NCBI GenBank assembly: GCA_949752745.1
Contig: OX457031.1
Span: forward strand, 45,527,257 to 45,591,256
Length of the DNA: 64,000 bases
Reading direction: 5' to 3'
Source: Protula sp. h YS-2021
Lineage: Eukaryota; Annelida; Polychaeta; Sabellida; Serpulidae
Under the pieces are notes generated by a model, which was not told the origin of the DNA, searched no databases, and saw only the letters and a list, made by a program, of their open reading frames with translations. Below, in pieces: positions 32,626 to 44,354 of the stretch (its first letter is position 1; the number at the start of each line of letters is the position of its first letter). The position numbers and the translations under genes were made by a program.

Positions 32626-34819
32626 AAATAACAAACATTTCAAGCTTAGCAGGGATTAGCGACCCTGTCCGGTAGCTACAGCGACAGATTTCTCCGTCCA
32701 AAATCATTTAGTAAATAATTTAACTTCAGTCATGTTTATATTGTTTGCTATAAACAATAAGAAAACACATTGGTAGCTAAAAATAAATTATTAGCATTCA
32801 AGATATCAAATGTCTTCAATGGTGGACGTTATTTCACAGAGGTAAAATTAAAATGCAACACCACGTGCACGCGCATTAGAACGTTTCCGCGCGCGTCTTC
32901 TGTATCTCATGAAGTATTAAACGATGGAAAAAGTCGGCAGCGACGTGGAGATGGATCCCCGGGAACAGCCCAGGGTGGTCAGTTATAAGTGTCTTTTCTG
33001 TTCAACGCGACTGTTCTCCCCGGATGAGATGGAGTGCCGTCAGGTGGTCTTTTATGTTCAACGAGACCATGTTTCATGGTGGGAAGAGGGCGCCATTCAC
33101 ACAGCCTAGCGAGGAGGAATGTTTATTCCTGGGAGTTCCAAGGGGAAAGAAGTAAGGAGGGACGAAAAACCGGAGGACAAGACAGTTTCATTAACTCCGA
33201 ATGTCGACCTATCGCTTTTGCTATCGGAGAATCCATTACCTCCGCAACTGTCTGGAAAAGCAGTATCCAAAGAAAATTAGGACAAAATATCATATGAAAA
33301 TATTTTTGATCTTTCTTTCAGTCCCCCAAATCCTTTAATAACGTTGGAGTCCTACAATAGCCCATTAGGGGTTGTTAATACAAAGAAGACAGACCCTATT
33401 CGGAAAAGGCATGGAAGAAAAAGAAAAGAAAGCACAAGAAACAAAAGTCTAAAAATTAGTGTTCGGTTTTTGTTGTCAGTCGATCAGTGCTCAGGGATTG
33501 GACCTGGTTCCGGAGGAGTTGGCCTCTGATGGGGCATGTGGCGGTTCTGCAACCCTGGAGCAGTATCACGTAGTTCCGGAGGAATGGGCCTCCGGCGGGA
33601 GAGCTTTATTTCCTCCGACGTTGTTGACGGGGTTGAGCCTTAGCAGTCGGAGGAGAGGTCCCTCACTCGATTTTCAGGGCGGGATAGCCAAGGAGCAGAA
33701 AGTGTCTGCTGGGTTCCCAGCATGGTAACTGAGCAGGTGCGGGAAACCGTGTTCAGAGATGGGACGACAATAATGCGGGAAGTGTCCCGCACACATTTTA
33801 CCAATTTTCCCCACCGGCTAAATTAAGCCCCCCTCCCGATTTTGACATTTGATTTTATTTGGACCCACTCTAAGTTTTTTTCGCAGAGCTACGATTTAAT
33901 AATAAAAGCCGATTATGACTTTATTTTATGTTATTTAATGTTGTTCCGGCTAGTTTTTGAGATAGAGCGGCAAGTTGCCTAGTCTCGCCTTAAAAAATGT
34001 TATTTAATTTTTTTTATATAATAGCCGGCTCAGCTGGCTGCCGTGTCCTTTGTCATGAGATTCTCTTTTGTGCAACCCCTTTTCCTCACGTTGAAATTAA
34101 CTTTTATTAGCCAATCAGGCAACTTGCGGCTTGCTACCTCGTGACTTATTGTATTGAATTGCTTTAACTCCGCCCATCCATTCTCCTTAATGCAACATTT
34201 AGTTCCACGTGCATCACATTTGATGACAGGTTATAAGTAAGCATATAAACAATTAGCAAATCAAACTCGTAGTTTGCTGTCACGTGCTCTGCTCTATTGG
34301 TTTGCTTTAGCCGGTTAGGCCCAATCGTCCATTCATGTTATTTAGTATTTGGAAAATCGATCTTTCTTTTAGCTCCTACTACGCTTAGTGAACGGTACTT
34401 CCGTTCGTCAAGCCTCGTCATTATTAATTAGGTCATGTCTGTCTGTTGGTCTGTTTGTTGGTGGAGTTAGAAAAGAAGGCTTTGCAGTAAAGGTATATTG
34501 CGAAATTACAGAGGTGTTAGTCTGTTAGTGAAGTGAAAATTTAAAAAAATAATAAAAAACTGGGAGAGGACATCTGGTCTTCCCACGTCTTGTAATCAGT
34601 CAGATTGTCTGTTTGAAAAAAAATTACCTGTCGTATATGTATATCTTACACAAACACGCGTATGTTTCAATACGTGTTTCGATGGAAAAAAATGACCTAA
34701 ATTAAATATATTTCCAATTTTACATGTTTTCTCGCCTGGGATTTGTTTTTCTTTTCCAGTGGTTCGACTGCGAGTGCTACTGTCGAAAGACTGGTAAAGA
34801 AACTAAATTGAAGAACTGT
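32626..34819 (+). other. Likely 3' part of the older gypsy element; broken ORF with cysteine motif
   Basis: From the ATG at about 32,923 a broken frame shows VSYKCLFCSTRLFSPDEME then DHVSWWEEGAIH, a possible Cys2/His zinc-binding module, followed by EECLFLGVPRGK and serine/proline-rich stretches in shifting frames to about 33,730. I do not recognise it. The position between gypsy pol and a matching LTR at 37.6-37.9 kb suggests an extra 3' frame or another insertion. The remainder to 34,819 is non-coding. Confidence 0.35.
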
Positions 34820-35281
34820 ATTTTGGCACCTATGGCTGGGATGTGTTCTGGATAGGCCCAGTGAATGCGGGGGTAGGACCGCTTGGCGTGCGGAGTGGTC
34901 CCTTGTACCAGAATGTGTGATTTCTGATATCGGAAGCTACTTGAACGACGCTAGCGCTATGATCAGTTAGTGCATGAGGAACCATTTGTTGGCATCTATG
35001 GACGGGACGCGGTCTCGATAGGCCCAGTAAATGTGGGAGTAGCTCCACTAGGGTTGTGGAGAGGCTCCTCGTACCAGAATGTGCGATTTCTGGTACTGGA
35101 TGCTTTTACTTGATCTTAGCGTTAAATGGGAAAAGTGACTTTTGAATGGGATATTTGGCAGCTATGCAGAGATGTATTCTCAATACTCCCAGTAATTGTG
35201 GGAGTAGGGGCACCATGAGTGTAGAGAGGCTCCTCATACCGGAATGTGCGATTTCCGGTACCGGAAGTAATTTACTAGTCG
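34820..35281. repeat. Three ~165-bp tandem units with a conserved hairpin
   Basis: Units start near 34,822, 34,985 and 35,151 (shared TATGG-CGGGA, GGCCCAGT, GTGGGAGTAG, AGGCTCCTC). Each contains a palindrome around the loop TGTGCGAT: at 35,071-35,096 the arms are GTACCAGAA/TTCTGGTAC, and at 35,237-35,260 they are TACCGGAA/TTCCGGTA. Confidence 0.8.
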
Positions 35282-37559
35282 CAAAATCCTTAAATTGTGA
35301 TTTTGTGATTTTCATGATGTATTCGACATGATCTGCTGATCCGATCTGCAGCCAGATCTGCTTTTACATTGCCAGATCTACATTTACATAGACTAACGGA
35401 ACATTTCTGTACTCTGAGTATCTAATTTTAGATAGGGCTTAATGGCTTAATTGGTATAAGTAAATCATTCATTTCATATCTCGGTGCAGTTTAATTCCAT
35501 TTCATTAGAGTTTAGTATTGTAGTTAAATTTATTCTTTGGACAGTTTAATTTTAAAAAAGAGACAGAGAGAAAAGGAACGAAGGGATGAAGTGGGTTTAA
35601 TTTTTTTTCGAATTTTTCGTTAACTCATATTTTTAATGGATAAATACTTAGATGACATTTTCATTGCTTATACAGTAGCTTTCAAAAATTTGAATCTGGG
35701 TTGCCCTCTCACACGCTAGTATCCTAGTACTGAACCACCAAATCGGCCTTATTTCAAAGATAGAGCTACTGTATGACATCATTCTTCATGATTCGTTGAC
35801 TGTTATTGTGCCTGTGTGAATAGATGTTAGGTCGACTTCTGTAGAGGGATACACAGGATCTACAGGATTTGTGGTAACTTACACTAGATAGGGCATTTTA
35901 AAATTTTCTAATATTAATAACTTATTTTTTATAATAGTGTTTTATTTAGCTGTGGTGTAATAAACGGATGAATTTTCAATCATCTGTCAGGGTTCGTATC
36001 TTATTTGGTGCGAGTTTCACCTGAGGCTCGTTATATTGCATTCGGGGTTCGAAGTTATTTTTTTAAAAAAACTGGAAACCTTGCGTCCCTGGGGATACGA
36101 CCCCAGGATGGGATAGTCAGCGGGTAATTTGAACCCCTCTCGTTTTTAATTTTGGCAATAAATTATACACAAAGCTAGCATTGTTGGAGATATTTGTATC
36201 TTCAACATCTGTACATAATGATTCTTATGTTATTTTATTATTTGTAGATACATCGCGATAAACTGCATTTTAAAAGATCTCAGGATTTATCGAGCTAAAT
36301 TATTTCAGTATCAACAAGACAGCTTGACCATGTGGTATGTTTTAGTATTTGTAGATAGTATCGAGATGGCACCCCCGTGTTTTGTGTCAAGATATTCTAG
36401 TATTATGTAAGTAAAGTTATTTTTAGTACATTGCGAATGTCAATGAAGTAGAATGCGTGAATTAGGAATACAGATATTTGATCTTCAATTACAGATATTT
36501 GTGAGATATCGAGATACTTTATCGATTTACCATGATTCTGTTGGTTCTTGATTCTCAATTTCACCTCTAAAAGAGTGTCTTCTAAATAGTAAATAATTGG
36601 TCCGTATTCCAAATTTATTTTTATTAACACAAATATACGAAACATAGAAAGCCCAATTAGAGATATATTCGTGCTTTTCACAGCTAAAAACGTGCATGTA
36701 CATTGAAAGGAAGTTTACAGTTATGTAGTTTGGATTTCTCAAAGATCTCAAGCTTTCAGATGTGCGTAGTTTATGCATCCATTTTATTTTTCTGACATGA
36801 GGAATTCCTGGGACACCTGATGAAGGTTAACATATAACATATAAATTAAAAACACCACACCACGAAAAACGTATATAAGAGCGTAAAGCCTCACCAGATA
36901 CCTGTAAGCGCATATTACATAAAAGATTAAATAAATTAACATAATTAATTGTAAAATAATAGAGGGATTTACGGTGCACCAAGTATATCCAATCTAGTTT
37001 AAATTTTCTCAAAGTCGTTCATCTTTGAGATGTGCATATGTTTAGTTTTCTTTATTTTTCTATTTTTAGTAGGGATTTCTTGGGCACTTGGTGGACCGTT
37101 CTAGTTATATACACCACACAGAAAGCAGTACAGTTAATTAGAGGTTTTAAAGAAAAAGGTTAAAGCCACGCCAACATTTATTGACAACATTTAGCTCGGT
37201 CTGTGGTCCAACAGTTCATAAGAGTTTTATTTCAACTGTAAAACTGTAGTAAGCCTTGTTTTGATCTTGTTGAACGGTTGTATTGCAGTACTGAAAACAT
37301 AAGCAAAAGTGTGCATTATTTTTTTTTAAATCTTATTATCCAAAAATGTTTAGCAATAAAAGTTCCAGGCAACGCTTCCAACACTCAGAGAATTTTGGTC
37401 AAATATTTGTATGAATGTAATTGTTGTCAGATTAATTAACTGTTGTGTAAGTTATTCAGTTTGTTTATGTATAAAACACTACGCTTCAGTTATCTATTAA
37501 CCTTTTATTGTTGTGCCTTCACCGATTCTTCCCGTAACGAATATCTTAAATGTTGAATT
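35282..37559. other. No gene; possible tRNA-like SINE fragment near 35,690-35,765
   Basis: On the minus strand about 35,690-35,757 reads TGGTGGTTCAGTACTAGG, then AACCCAGATTCAAAT. These resemble degenerate A and B boxes of a tRNA-derived SINE. The rest is AT-rich with no supported frame. A short palindrome CCTGGGG/CCCCAGG lies near 36,090-36,110. Confidence 0.3.
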
Positions 37560-37891
37560 TGAGGTCAAATTGTGGAAAGTAGGGGGTAATATGAAGAACT
37601 GATGAAGTTGTAAGCAATCATTCCTGTGCTGATTAGTTTCGTTAATTGATTTCGTAATTGATTGATTGATGTGGGCACACACCGTCGATCGTAAAATTGC
37701 GTGGCCGTTTCGTGACGCGTATGCGTGTAATTACATTTTATTGTTTTTGTTGTAATAAACGGAGAACTGATTTTGCATTGAAACTGAACGGATATCTTTT
37801 ATTGTGCTCCTGACTTAAGGTCTGCCCAATCATATTGTCGTACCTCCGTCGGTGCAGTCAGTTTTACCAAGTGACACATACTATATTGTCA
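37560..37891 (+). repeat. Second copy of the older gypsy LTR (3' LTR or solo LTR)
   Basis: Matches 20,330-20,662 almost throughout, in the same orientation, including GTGCTGATTAGTTTCG, AATAAACGGAGAACTG and CAGTTTTACCAAGTGACAC. It could be the partner LTR of the element starting at 20.3 kb. The left boundary is uncertain. Confidence 0.65.
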
Positions 37892-37982
37892 CACTTGTCT
37901 GAAGCATTAGCAATTCTTTCTGCTCTTTTCTGCAGAATAAATACTCATTTTATGTTTGTCTTATGCATGACACCAAAAGATT

Positions 37983-38375
37983 CTAAACAGTATGAGGTAA
38001 AAAGTAGAAAAGGGCAAAATAAAATAAAAATATACGCCTTTGACTAAAATAAGAAACTTGTTTTATACAACAGTGAGGTGCATTTAAGTAATATACTTTG
38101 CACAACTTATATAAATATTCTTTCCAAGTCAATTTTTCATCAATTATTACACCTACGAATTTCACAGAACTGACACAAAATACCCCTTCTGAATGATATA
38201 AGATATTTACATTTGTAATAGGTTTGCATGCCAAACACCATACATTTAGTTTAATATAATTGAAGAAAACTTTATTTAATTTATTTCGCCTGTTTAATTT
38301 TACTAATTCAATACATGAACCTTTCCATATTTTCATTAAATTTCTTCCTGTTTGAAACGTTTGTGCTATCTGCAA
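37983..38375 (-). mobile_element. LINE reverse-transcriptase C-terminal fragment
   Basis: A 130-residue frame with NKVFFNYIKLNV..., VKFVGVIIDEKLTWKEYL and YKLCKVYYLN. This is the block that follows the RT palm (GVxID-KLTW) in CR1/L2-like LINEs. It is in the same orientation as the LINE pieces at 40.5-41.8 kb and could be the 3' side of that copy, split by later insertion. Confidence 0.7.
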
Positions 38376-40490
38376 AAAATGTAAACTTCAGTAATTTCGA
38401 AAGTGCACAATATTATTTATATATGAAATAAACCTTTCATTCCGTCTGGAAAATACATATGTCCAAAGCGAAAAATTAAAAATTACTGTTACCCGTTCTA
38501 CAATAGCAGGATTACTTATCTGAAAGAAATTCATAAGATATCCTCACAAATTAAAGCTTTATTGAAAAATATTCCAATGTAGTTTTCTCTGTTTTTATGT
38601 ATTATAAAATCTTTCCGTTGTTGCCATTGTCCTCCAGCTTTAGTCCTACATATACAAAAAAACTTTGTGTCCAGTACACAGTAATCAGAGAGAGCATCCG
38701 CGTAGTACACCAGATTCATAATGTTTGAGAACATTATCTAACCTCCCCAAGTAAATTTTACGTTGCCATAGTGTTTTCTAAGACATTAATATGGTAACTT
38801 CTTTACAATATTTTGTAAAGCGTTGAAGCTGAAGCATTTGACATAAAGCCTGCGGATATCTACTTTGAACAAGTTTTGATGCACAATGGATGAGTTTATT
38901 GGTTGGCAAGATCTGATGAAGGGAATAGTTAGTGGCTCTGCTATATCAGCAATAAACTGTAATCAGCAGTGACCTAAATCATCAGAACTTTGGAAGAAGA
39001 ATGCAACGAAGCAAGATAAAGAATCGGCCATGTTCATAAATAAGTTAAAGGCAGTTATGGATGATTTGATAACCGCCATAAAAATTAAAGAAAGCTAGGT
39101 AGACAGGTGTAACCCGAGTACAGCTTGTTTCACAGGCTGGAATGCTATTGAATGTCAAAATTGCACAAATATAACGATCAAAAGCGGAAAGATTGAGAAA
39201 GGGTGCATGTTCAAGTTTAGAGTGTGGGGTATATTTTCAGTAGTGGAAGAAACAGGGAAATGCTTAGGACATGATATCAGCGAAGCACTGGAAATAAATT
39301 GTGCAAAAATTACACATGCGAAAACTCTATTACCGACAAACTTTGAAATACGTGCATGTTTAGCAGTTCCTCCCTGAATTTGTGCTGTCAACGGCCCGGA
39401 AATGAAAGCATAAAACGTCAGTGCTTGCGACATTACGTGACCTCAATTAGTTTGACACAAATTTCCGTTATCGATATTTCCACCAGCCATAGTTATGCAG
39501 CTAACGAGACAACCAGTAAATCTCAGCGCAAAAACTTAGGTCTATGAGATAAGGAATGCTGTGGTATCATGCTACTACAATTGAAGAAAGATTTTGAAGA
39601 ACAGCTTAAATTACCAGAGAAAATAACTAAATAACAATTTATGATCAAATATTGCCATATTGTCATTAGAAGGCAGACAAGTGTCAATGATTAACTACTC
39701 ACAGAAAGAGCAAATAATAACGGCATATAAAAGACAAATCACAAAATATGGTAGCCTATAGATATTGAGAAGTTCAGGTACAGGTCAAGGCTCAACTCTG
39801 AATACAATTCATAATATATAAATACTTGTTACAAAAAAATCTGTTCTTGACCATCTGAGGCTCCAGGAAATTTAACGCAAGAACGCTCTTTTAAAGAAAT
39901 ATGCATATTTTCAAGGAGTCTGAAGCTCCACAAGAGGTCTTGATTATAAAAAGATCTAAATTCTAAAATAAAATATTAGAACGTTTTGGACATAAAGAAA
40001 GTGCTGAATGTAAATTATACGAGATCTCTGTAGCCGTTTAGAAGACATTCTGTCGTTATTCTATGTCACACTTGCACAGGTTTGTTAAAGCTGAATGAAT
40101 CTCAACCGTGTTAAAGCCCATTGTGAAGACATCAAAAAGCGTATGCTTCTAGATAATCTCATTTACAAGTTTGACAGATAAACATAAAACATTGCGCGAC
40201 AAGCTTTGGTTTATCTAGAGAGTGTGATAAATAAGAGTTGGACAGATATGAGATGACCTAGAGAAACAATTAACATGTCAAGAGAGATCACCCGCATATC
40301 AATCAGGCATGATATAATATTTTGATCAGACTAATGCACGAACTAACTGAACATTGTGACAAATTAACAGAAAGTTTGTATCAAATCATAGGGCGTTTTA
40401 TATCGCGCTTATTCAGCAAGGCACCTAAGCGTGTTATAAGCGCGTTACATGTCATCAACGGTAACTTGCGTCTTGCGCTGTAACAAGTAC
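38376..40490. other. No gene recognised
   Basis: AT-rich. Short frames on both strands near 39,150-39,550 have no recognisable domain. It may be an insertion that separated two LINE pieces. Confidence 0.4.
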
Positions 40491-40499
40491 GACTTCACC

Positions 40500-41800
40500 C
40501 AGCGAAGAAAAGTGATCAATATGAAAATTTTGGTCGGTGCCGTTTCACACCTATGCCCTGGTTTGTATGCCGATCGCAAAGGCTCATTTACGTTATTGGC
40601 AATCATTGTGCAGATCTTTCATTGTTGACTACTCGTTCGATGAGTTTACCTATGAAATTTAGATTTGAGACCGGTCGATAGATGGCCTTTATAATTACGG
40701 TTTCACAGTATCTGTTTTGCATTTCCGAGGCACATATCCTTGTTGAAGTGATTCATTTACAATATGCTTTATAACAGTTAGAAGTTCAATTGCGCATTGT
40801 TTCAGTAGAGAGGTGGGTATTGAATCAAGTTTACAAAATTTATCTTTCGACTGATTCACAAATTTCAATCGTCACTGTCACCCTACAACTGACAACTCGT
40901 AAGTTTGGTTACGTTCTCTGCGCCATCGAATTGCATGACCTAGTACTTTTCTCTGGAAATTTTTCCCGAACATTTTGCACTTTCGAATGAAAATACTGTT
41001 TGAAGTCATTTGCCAACGGGCCGCGTATGAGCGATCAGACATTAGGTTCTCCTTGTTTCAATGCATAATTTTACTAACCTTGCGAAGAATTTGTTTGCAA
41101 TCCGCTTTATTCTCACTGATAAATTACCCAAAATACTCCTTTTTCGAGTTATGAATAATTTTATCATAAGATTTATACTGTGTTTGATATCATTTTGTGT
41201 TAGCCTCAGTTCTGTTCTTTCTTTGTGCCCTCTTGTACACCCTGATCCTTTTAAGCGCTGGCATTACAGTTTTGGCAAGCCACAGGTACCTGCGCCGTCT
41301 CGAGCTACAACGCCTGCAAATCAGAGGAGCGTGCTTCTTAAGCACTTGCATCACGCCTTAATCCAGTCCTTCCATTAGCATAGCATGATCCATTTCCATG
41401 TAGGAATTCACAATCCTTGAATTCAGGATGTCCTGTTTCAGTTCAGAGGTGTTGATATATTTGATTTTTGGATATGAGACATATTACACTGACGAGAGGC
41501 GTTTTTTGTAATAGCTGGCACGAAATCAAGCAATGATGCGAAATAGGGTCTTCAATGTTTAGGTCACGGAGTGCCAAATTATTCCGGTGTTTTGATATAA
41601 AATCCAATATGTGACGTTTAATGTGTGTCGCTTCATTGATATGTTGTTCTAATCCACACGATAGCAATATTTCCTTTACCTGGCTTATGTGTAGCTGGTC
41701 GCCTGTTATAGCAAAAAGTGTATTCATGAGAATGTAATCTTCGGGAAGCGACGAGAAATCGTTCGCTATGAAATGAAGCTAGCCCGGTTTGACGAATTAG
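40500..41800 (-). mobile_element. Decayed LINE (CR1/L2-like): endonuclease end through early RT
   Basis: In the minus direction, GLEQHINEATHIKRHILDFI (about 41,600) is the C-terminal part of the endonuclease, and a basic linker follows near 41,250-41,350. LLTVIKHIVNESLQQGYVP lies near 40,750, YRPVSNLNFIGKLIERVVNN near 40,610-40,680, and LRSAYKPGHRCETA near 40,550. The last two are RT blocks 1-2. Frames change between blocks and stops are present. Confidence 0.8.
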
Positions 41801-43861
41801 AAAAGCTTGCGAAAACGCAATGTGAGAAAATACAAAGCATTCTGATCGACTGATCGAGATTGAATGCAAAGGGTTGGTCAGCATATCTATGTAGGCTATC
41901 ATAAGTTATTCAGCTAATACTGACGGAAGGAAGCAATGCAAGTTGTGCAAACAAATTGTAGCTACCACTTTAGATAAGTTTACCAATTCATTACTCAAAC
42001 ATGGTGAAGAACAAATAGAAAGCTTTAATTTTTAGACAATTTTACAGCCATTATATTTTATGAAGAAAATGTATCGCGCATTAGATCTAAATAGTGACTT
42101 TGAAGGAATATATAGGTAATTTCCAAAGTTATTCATGAAAAAGTGCCTCACTATTAAATAAATCGAGTTTCGTATAGGTATCGGAATCGGAAACAGAAAA
42201 AAGTAAGAAACTTCACAACTTCAACTATTAAAGCAATTTATTTGAAGAGATCAAATCTCGAACTATTTCTCTGAGAAATAAGGTCTCGCCTGATCTTGTT
42301 TCCACAATGTTTTTGAACAAAAAATATTTTTCCTAACAAATGAAATATAAAAAATGCGTACTTGTCACTTATTCTTCAAAGAACTAATTGCAACGAAGTT
42401 TTTGTGAGAATTTTGTTCAATAAATACATTAACAAGTTTCAGAGTCAACAGGAATTTTTATTACATTTTACAAGCAGAATTTAAGATGTTTTGTAAAAAA
42501 AACTTAATATTTTATTAAGTAAACAAATGCTCATATATTTATCTACATTTTGTACAATATTTGCCAAAATAATCAAACATCTTCATATATTCGGAAAAGT
42601 TCAAACTTACACATTGGCTTATATATTGGGTTTTCTGGTTGTTCTGGTTGGTCTAAGATACTATGTCCTGAATTTAATTTCCAGTTTGAAATTTTGAAAC
42701 AGGAATGTTTTAGTTGGAACTAGACACAGAACAGGTGATTCTTACAAATGAATATTGTTCTTATCGGTGATAGGCTATTTCACCAGCAGTTTCATTCAAT
42801 GGTTCCATAATAATAAATATGGAATAGGAATATGACTTTAGCTGCAGAAATTGCTTGCATGTGGCAACATTTTTGTGTAAGAACTCATTGCAAAGTTCAG
42901 CTTTACAAAAATCTCTGTCTTAAGCATAAAATCACGCGATCAAAGCATCCTTTCGGTTAAATGTTTAAAATTTCTAATAAACTGTCTCCCATCACTAGTT
43001 TTCCCAAAGGACGATCTGGCAAAATCAATCTTTGAAGCTATAATATCTTGTATCCGCGAAACTTGTTTTCTTTCGTCTTTGCACGCACAGATTGATTCTT
43101 CTAAAAACTGGGTTTTGTTACATTATGCCTCTTGTTGTTATTGCACGCCATGCCGTCTTTATATTCAGCACTATGTTGTTGTACAGATACATCAGTGAGA
43201 AATTCCATGGTGCAGTTTACCTGGTAGCACTGTTTTGTGATTTCGACTGCAATTTCAGCTTCACAATTGCTTTGACTGGAATTCAGACTGCTGACCGTAT
43301 CAGTAGTGTTGTATTCCGCTTTAATTCTGTAAATTCTTTGCAGACGATCTGCTTTGCGCCATCAGTTGCACATTCAGGGAGGATGCTGTGTCTAGCAAAT
43401 ATTGACTTTAGTTTCGGGATCTCGATCTTTCAAGTCGCATCTCGAATGTAGGCTAACTCAATGTACCTATTGCAAAAAGTCTACTACGATAACAATGTGG
43501 TCATTCTTTTTCTGCACCGGAACCATCAGCGTTGGCAATGTATTGGCTCTGTAATCGGTAAAAATTCGTGAGATGATTGGGTTAACTAACATCCTGTCTA
43601 GCTCTTCCTTATCCGGGTAGGTAGATGTTCAGATGCCTTTCTTTGAGTTGGATGATATGGAACCGCGTCCGGCTTCATTCTGTTGTGTACATCAAACCAT
43701 AGTCAGCAAATTGAATAATTGAATCACTGATTCCATATTTTTTTTATTTTATATCGTTTCGATAAAGATGATATCTTTAATACTTAACTCAGTTTATTCT
43801 TATTCACAAGCGACGAATTATAAAACACGAGTTTTTGCTCAGGTCTTGGTCTTATGCGTGC
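41801..43861. other. No gene recognised
   Basis: AT-rich intergenic DNA. A 119-codon open frame at 43,092-43,451 has neither a domain nor splice or promoter context. Confidence 0.4.
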
Positions 43862-44226
43862 CGGTTCCTGGTCAACTGGGCGCCAAATCAACTGGGTGAC
43901 AGCGAAGTCAACTGGGCGACAATTCTGGAGTCAACTGTGAATAGATAAAATTGAAAATGTTTCAGAATGGCAATTATACGTGCATTAAGTTCAATGTTTA
44001 AGACGGATTAGAATCCACTTTCATCTCTGTTTGAACCGCTTGTTTGTACTGAAATAAAGAGTTGGTTGATAGCAGAGACAGAATTCTTTTGTAATTAAAA
44101 TTTCATAATTTTTTAATCTCTACAAATAGCCATTTTGCATGAAGTCCGAAACGTAAAACATAAGATTTTTTGTCGCCCAGTTGACCTGGTGCTCAGTTGA
44201 CCAGTTACCTGTCAACTGGCAGGCTT
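43862..44226. mobile_element. Small inverted-repeat (MITE-like) element with iterated TCAACTGGGCGAC
   Basis: The left end has TGGTCAACTGGGCGCC followed by AATCAACTGGGTGACA and AGTCAACTGGGCGACA. The right end (44,170-44,222) has TGTCGCCCAGTTGACC, CTCAGTTGACCAG and TGTCAACTGGCAGG in the opposite sense. The centre is AT-rich and non-coding. It lies 100 bp upstream of MDH1B. Confidence 0.65.
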
Positions 44227-44330
44227 TGGTAATGAACTACTTTAGAATTCAATGTGCGCCCACTTAACGCGTTGTTGTCCAAAGGCCAACCCCTAGATTT
44301 CCTCAGAGGTCGGCTATTTTATACCAACGT

Positions 44331-44344
44331 GTTACTACGGCAAC
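44331..44344 (+). promoter_or_regulatory. X-box (RFX-type site) next to the MDH1B start
   Basis: GTTACTACGGCAAC agrees at 12 of 14 positions with the imperfect palindrome GTTRCCATGGYAAC bound by RFX factors in promoters of ciliary genes. It ends 10 bp before the ATG. The only departures are the C-to-T and T-to-C changes flanking the central A. Confidence 0.6.
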
Positions 44345-44354
44345 AACAAGCAAA

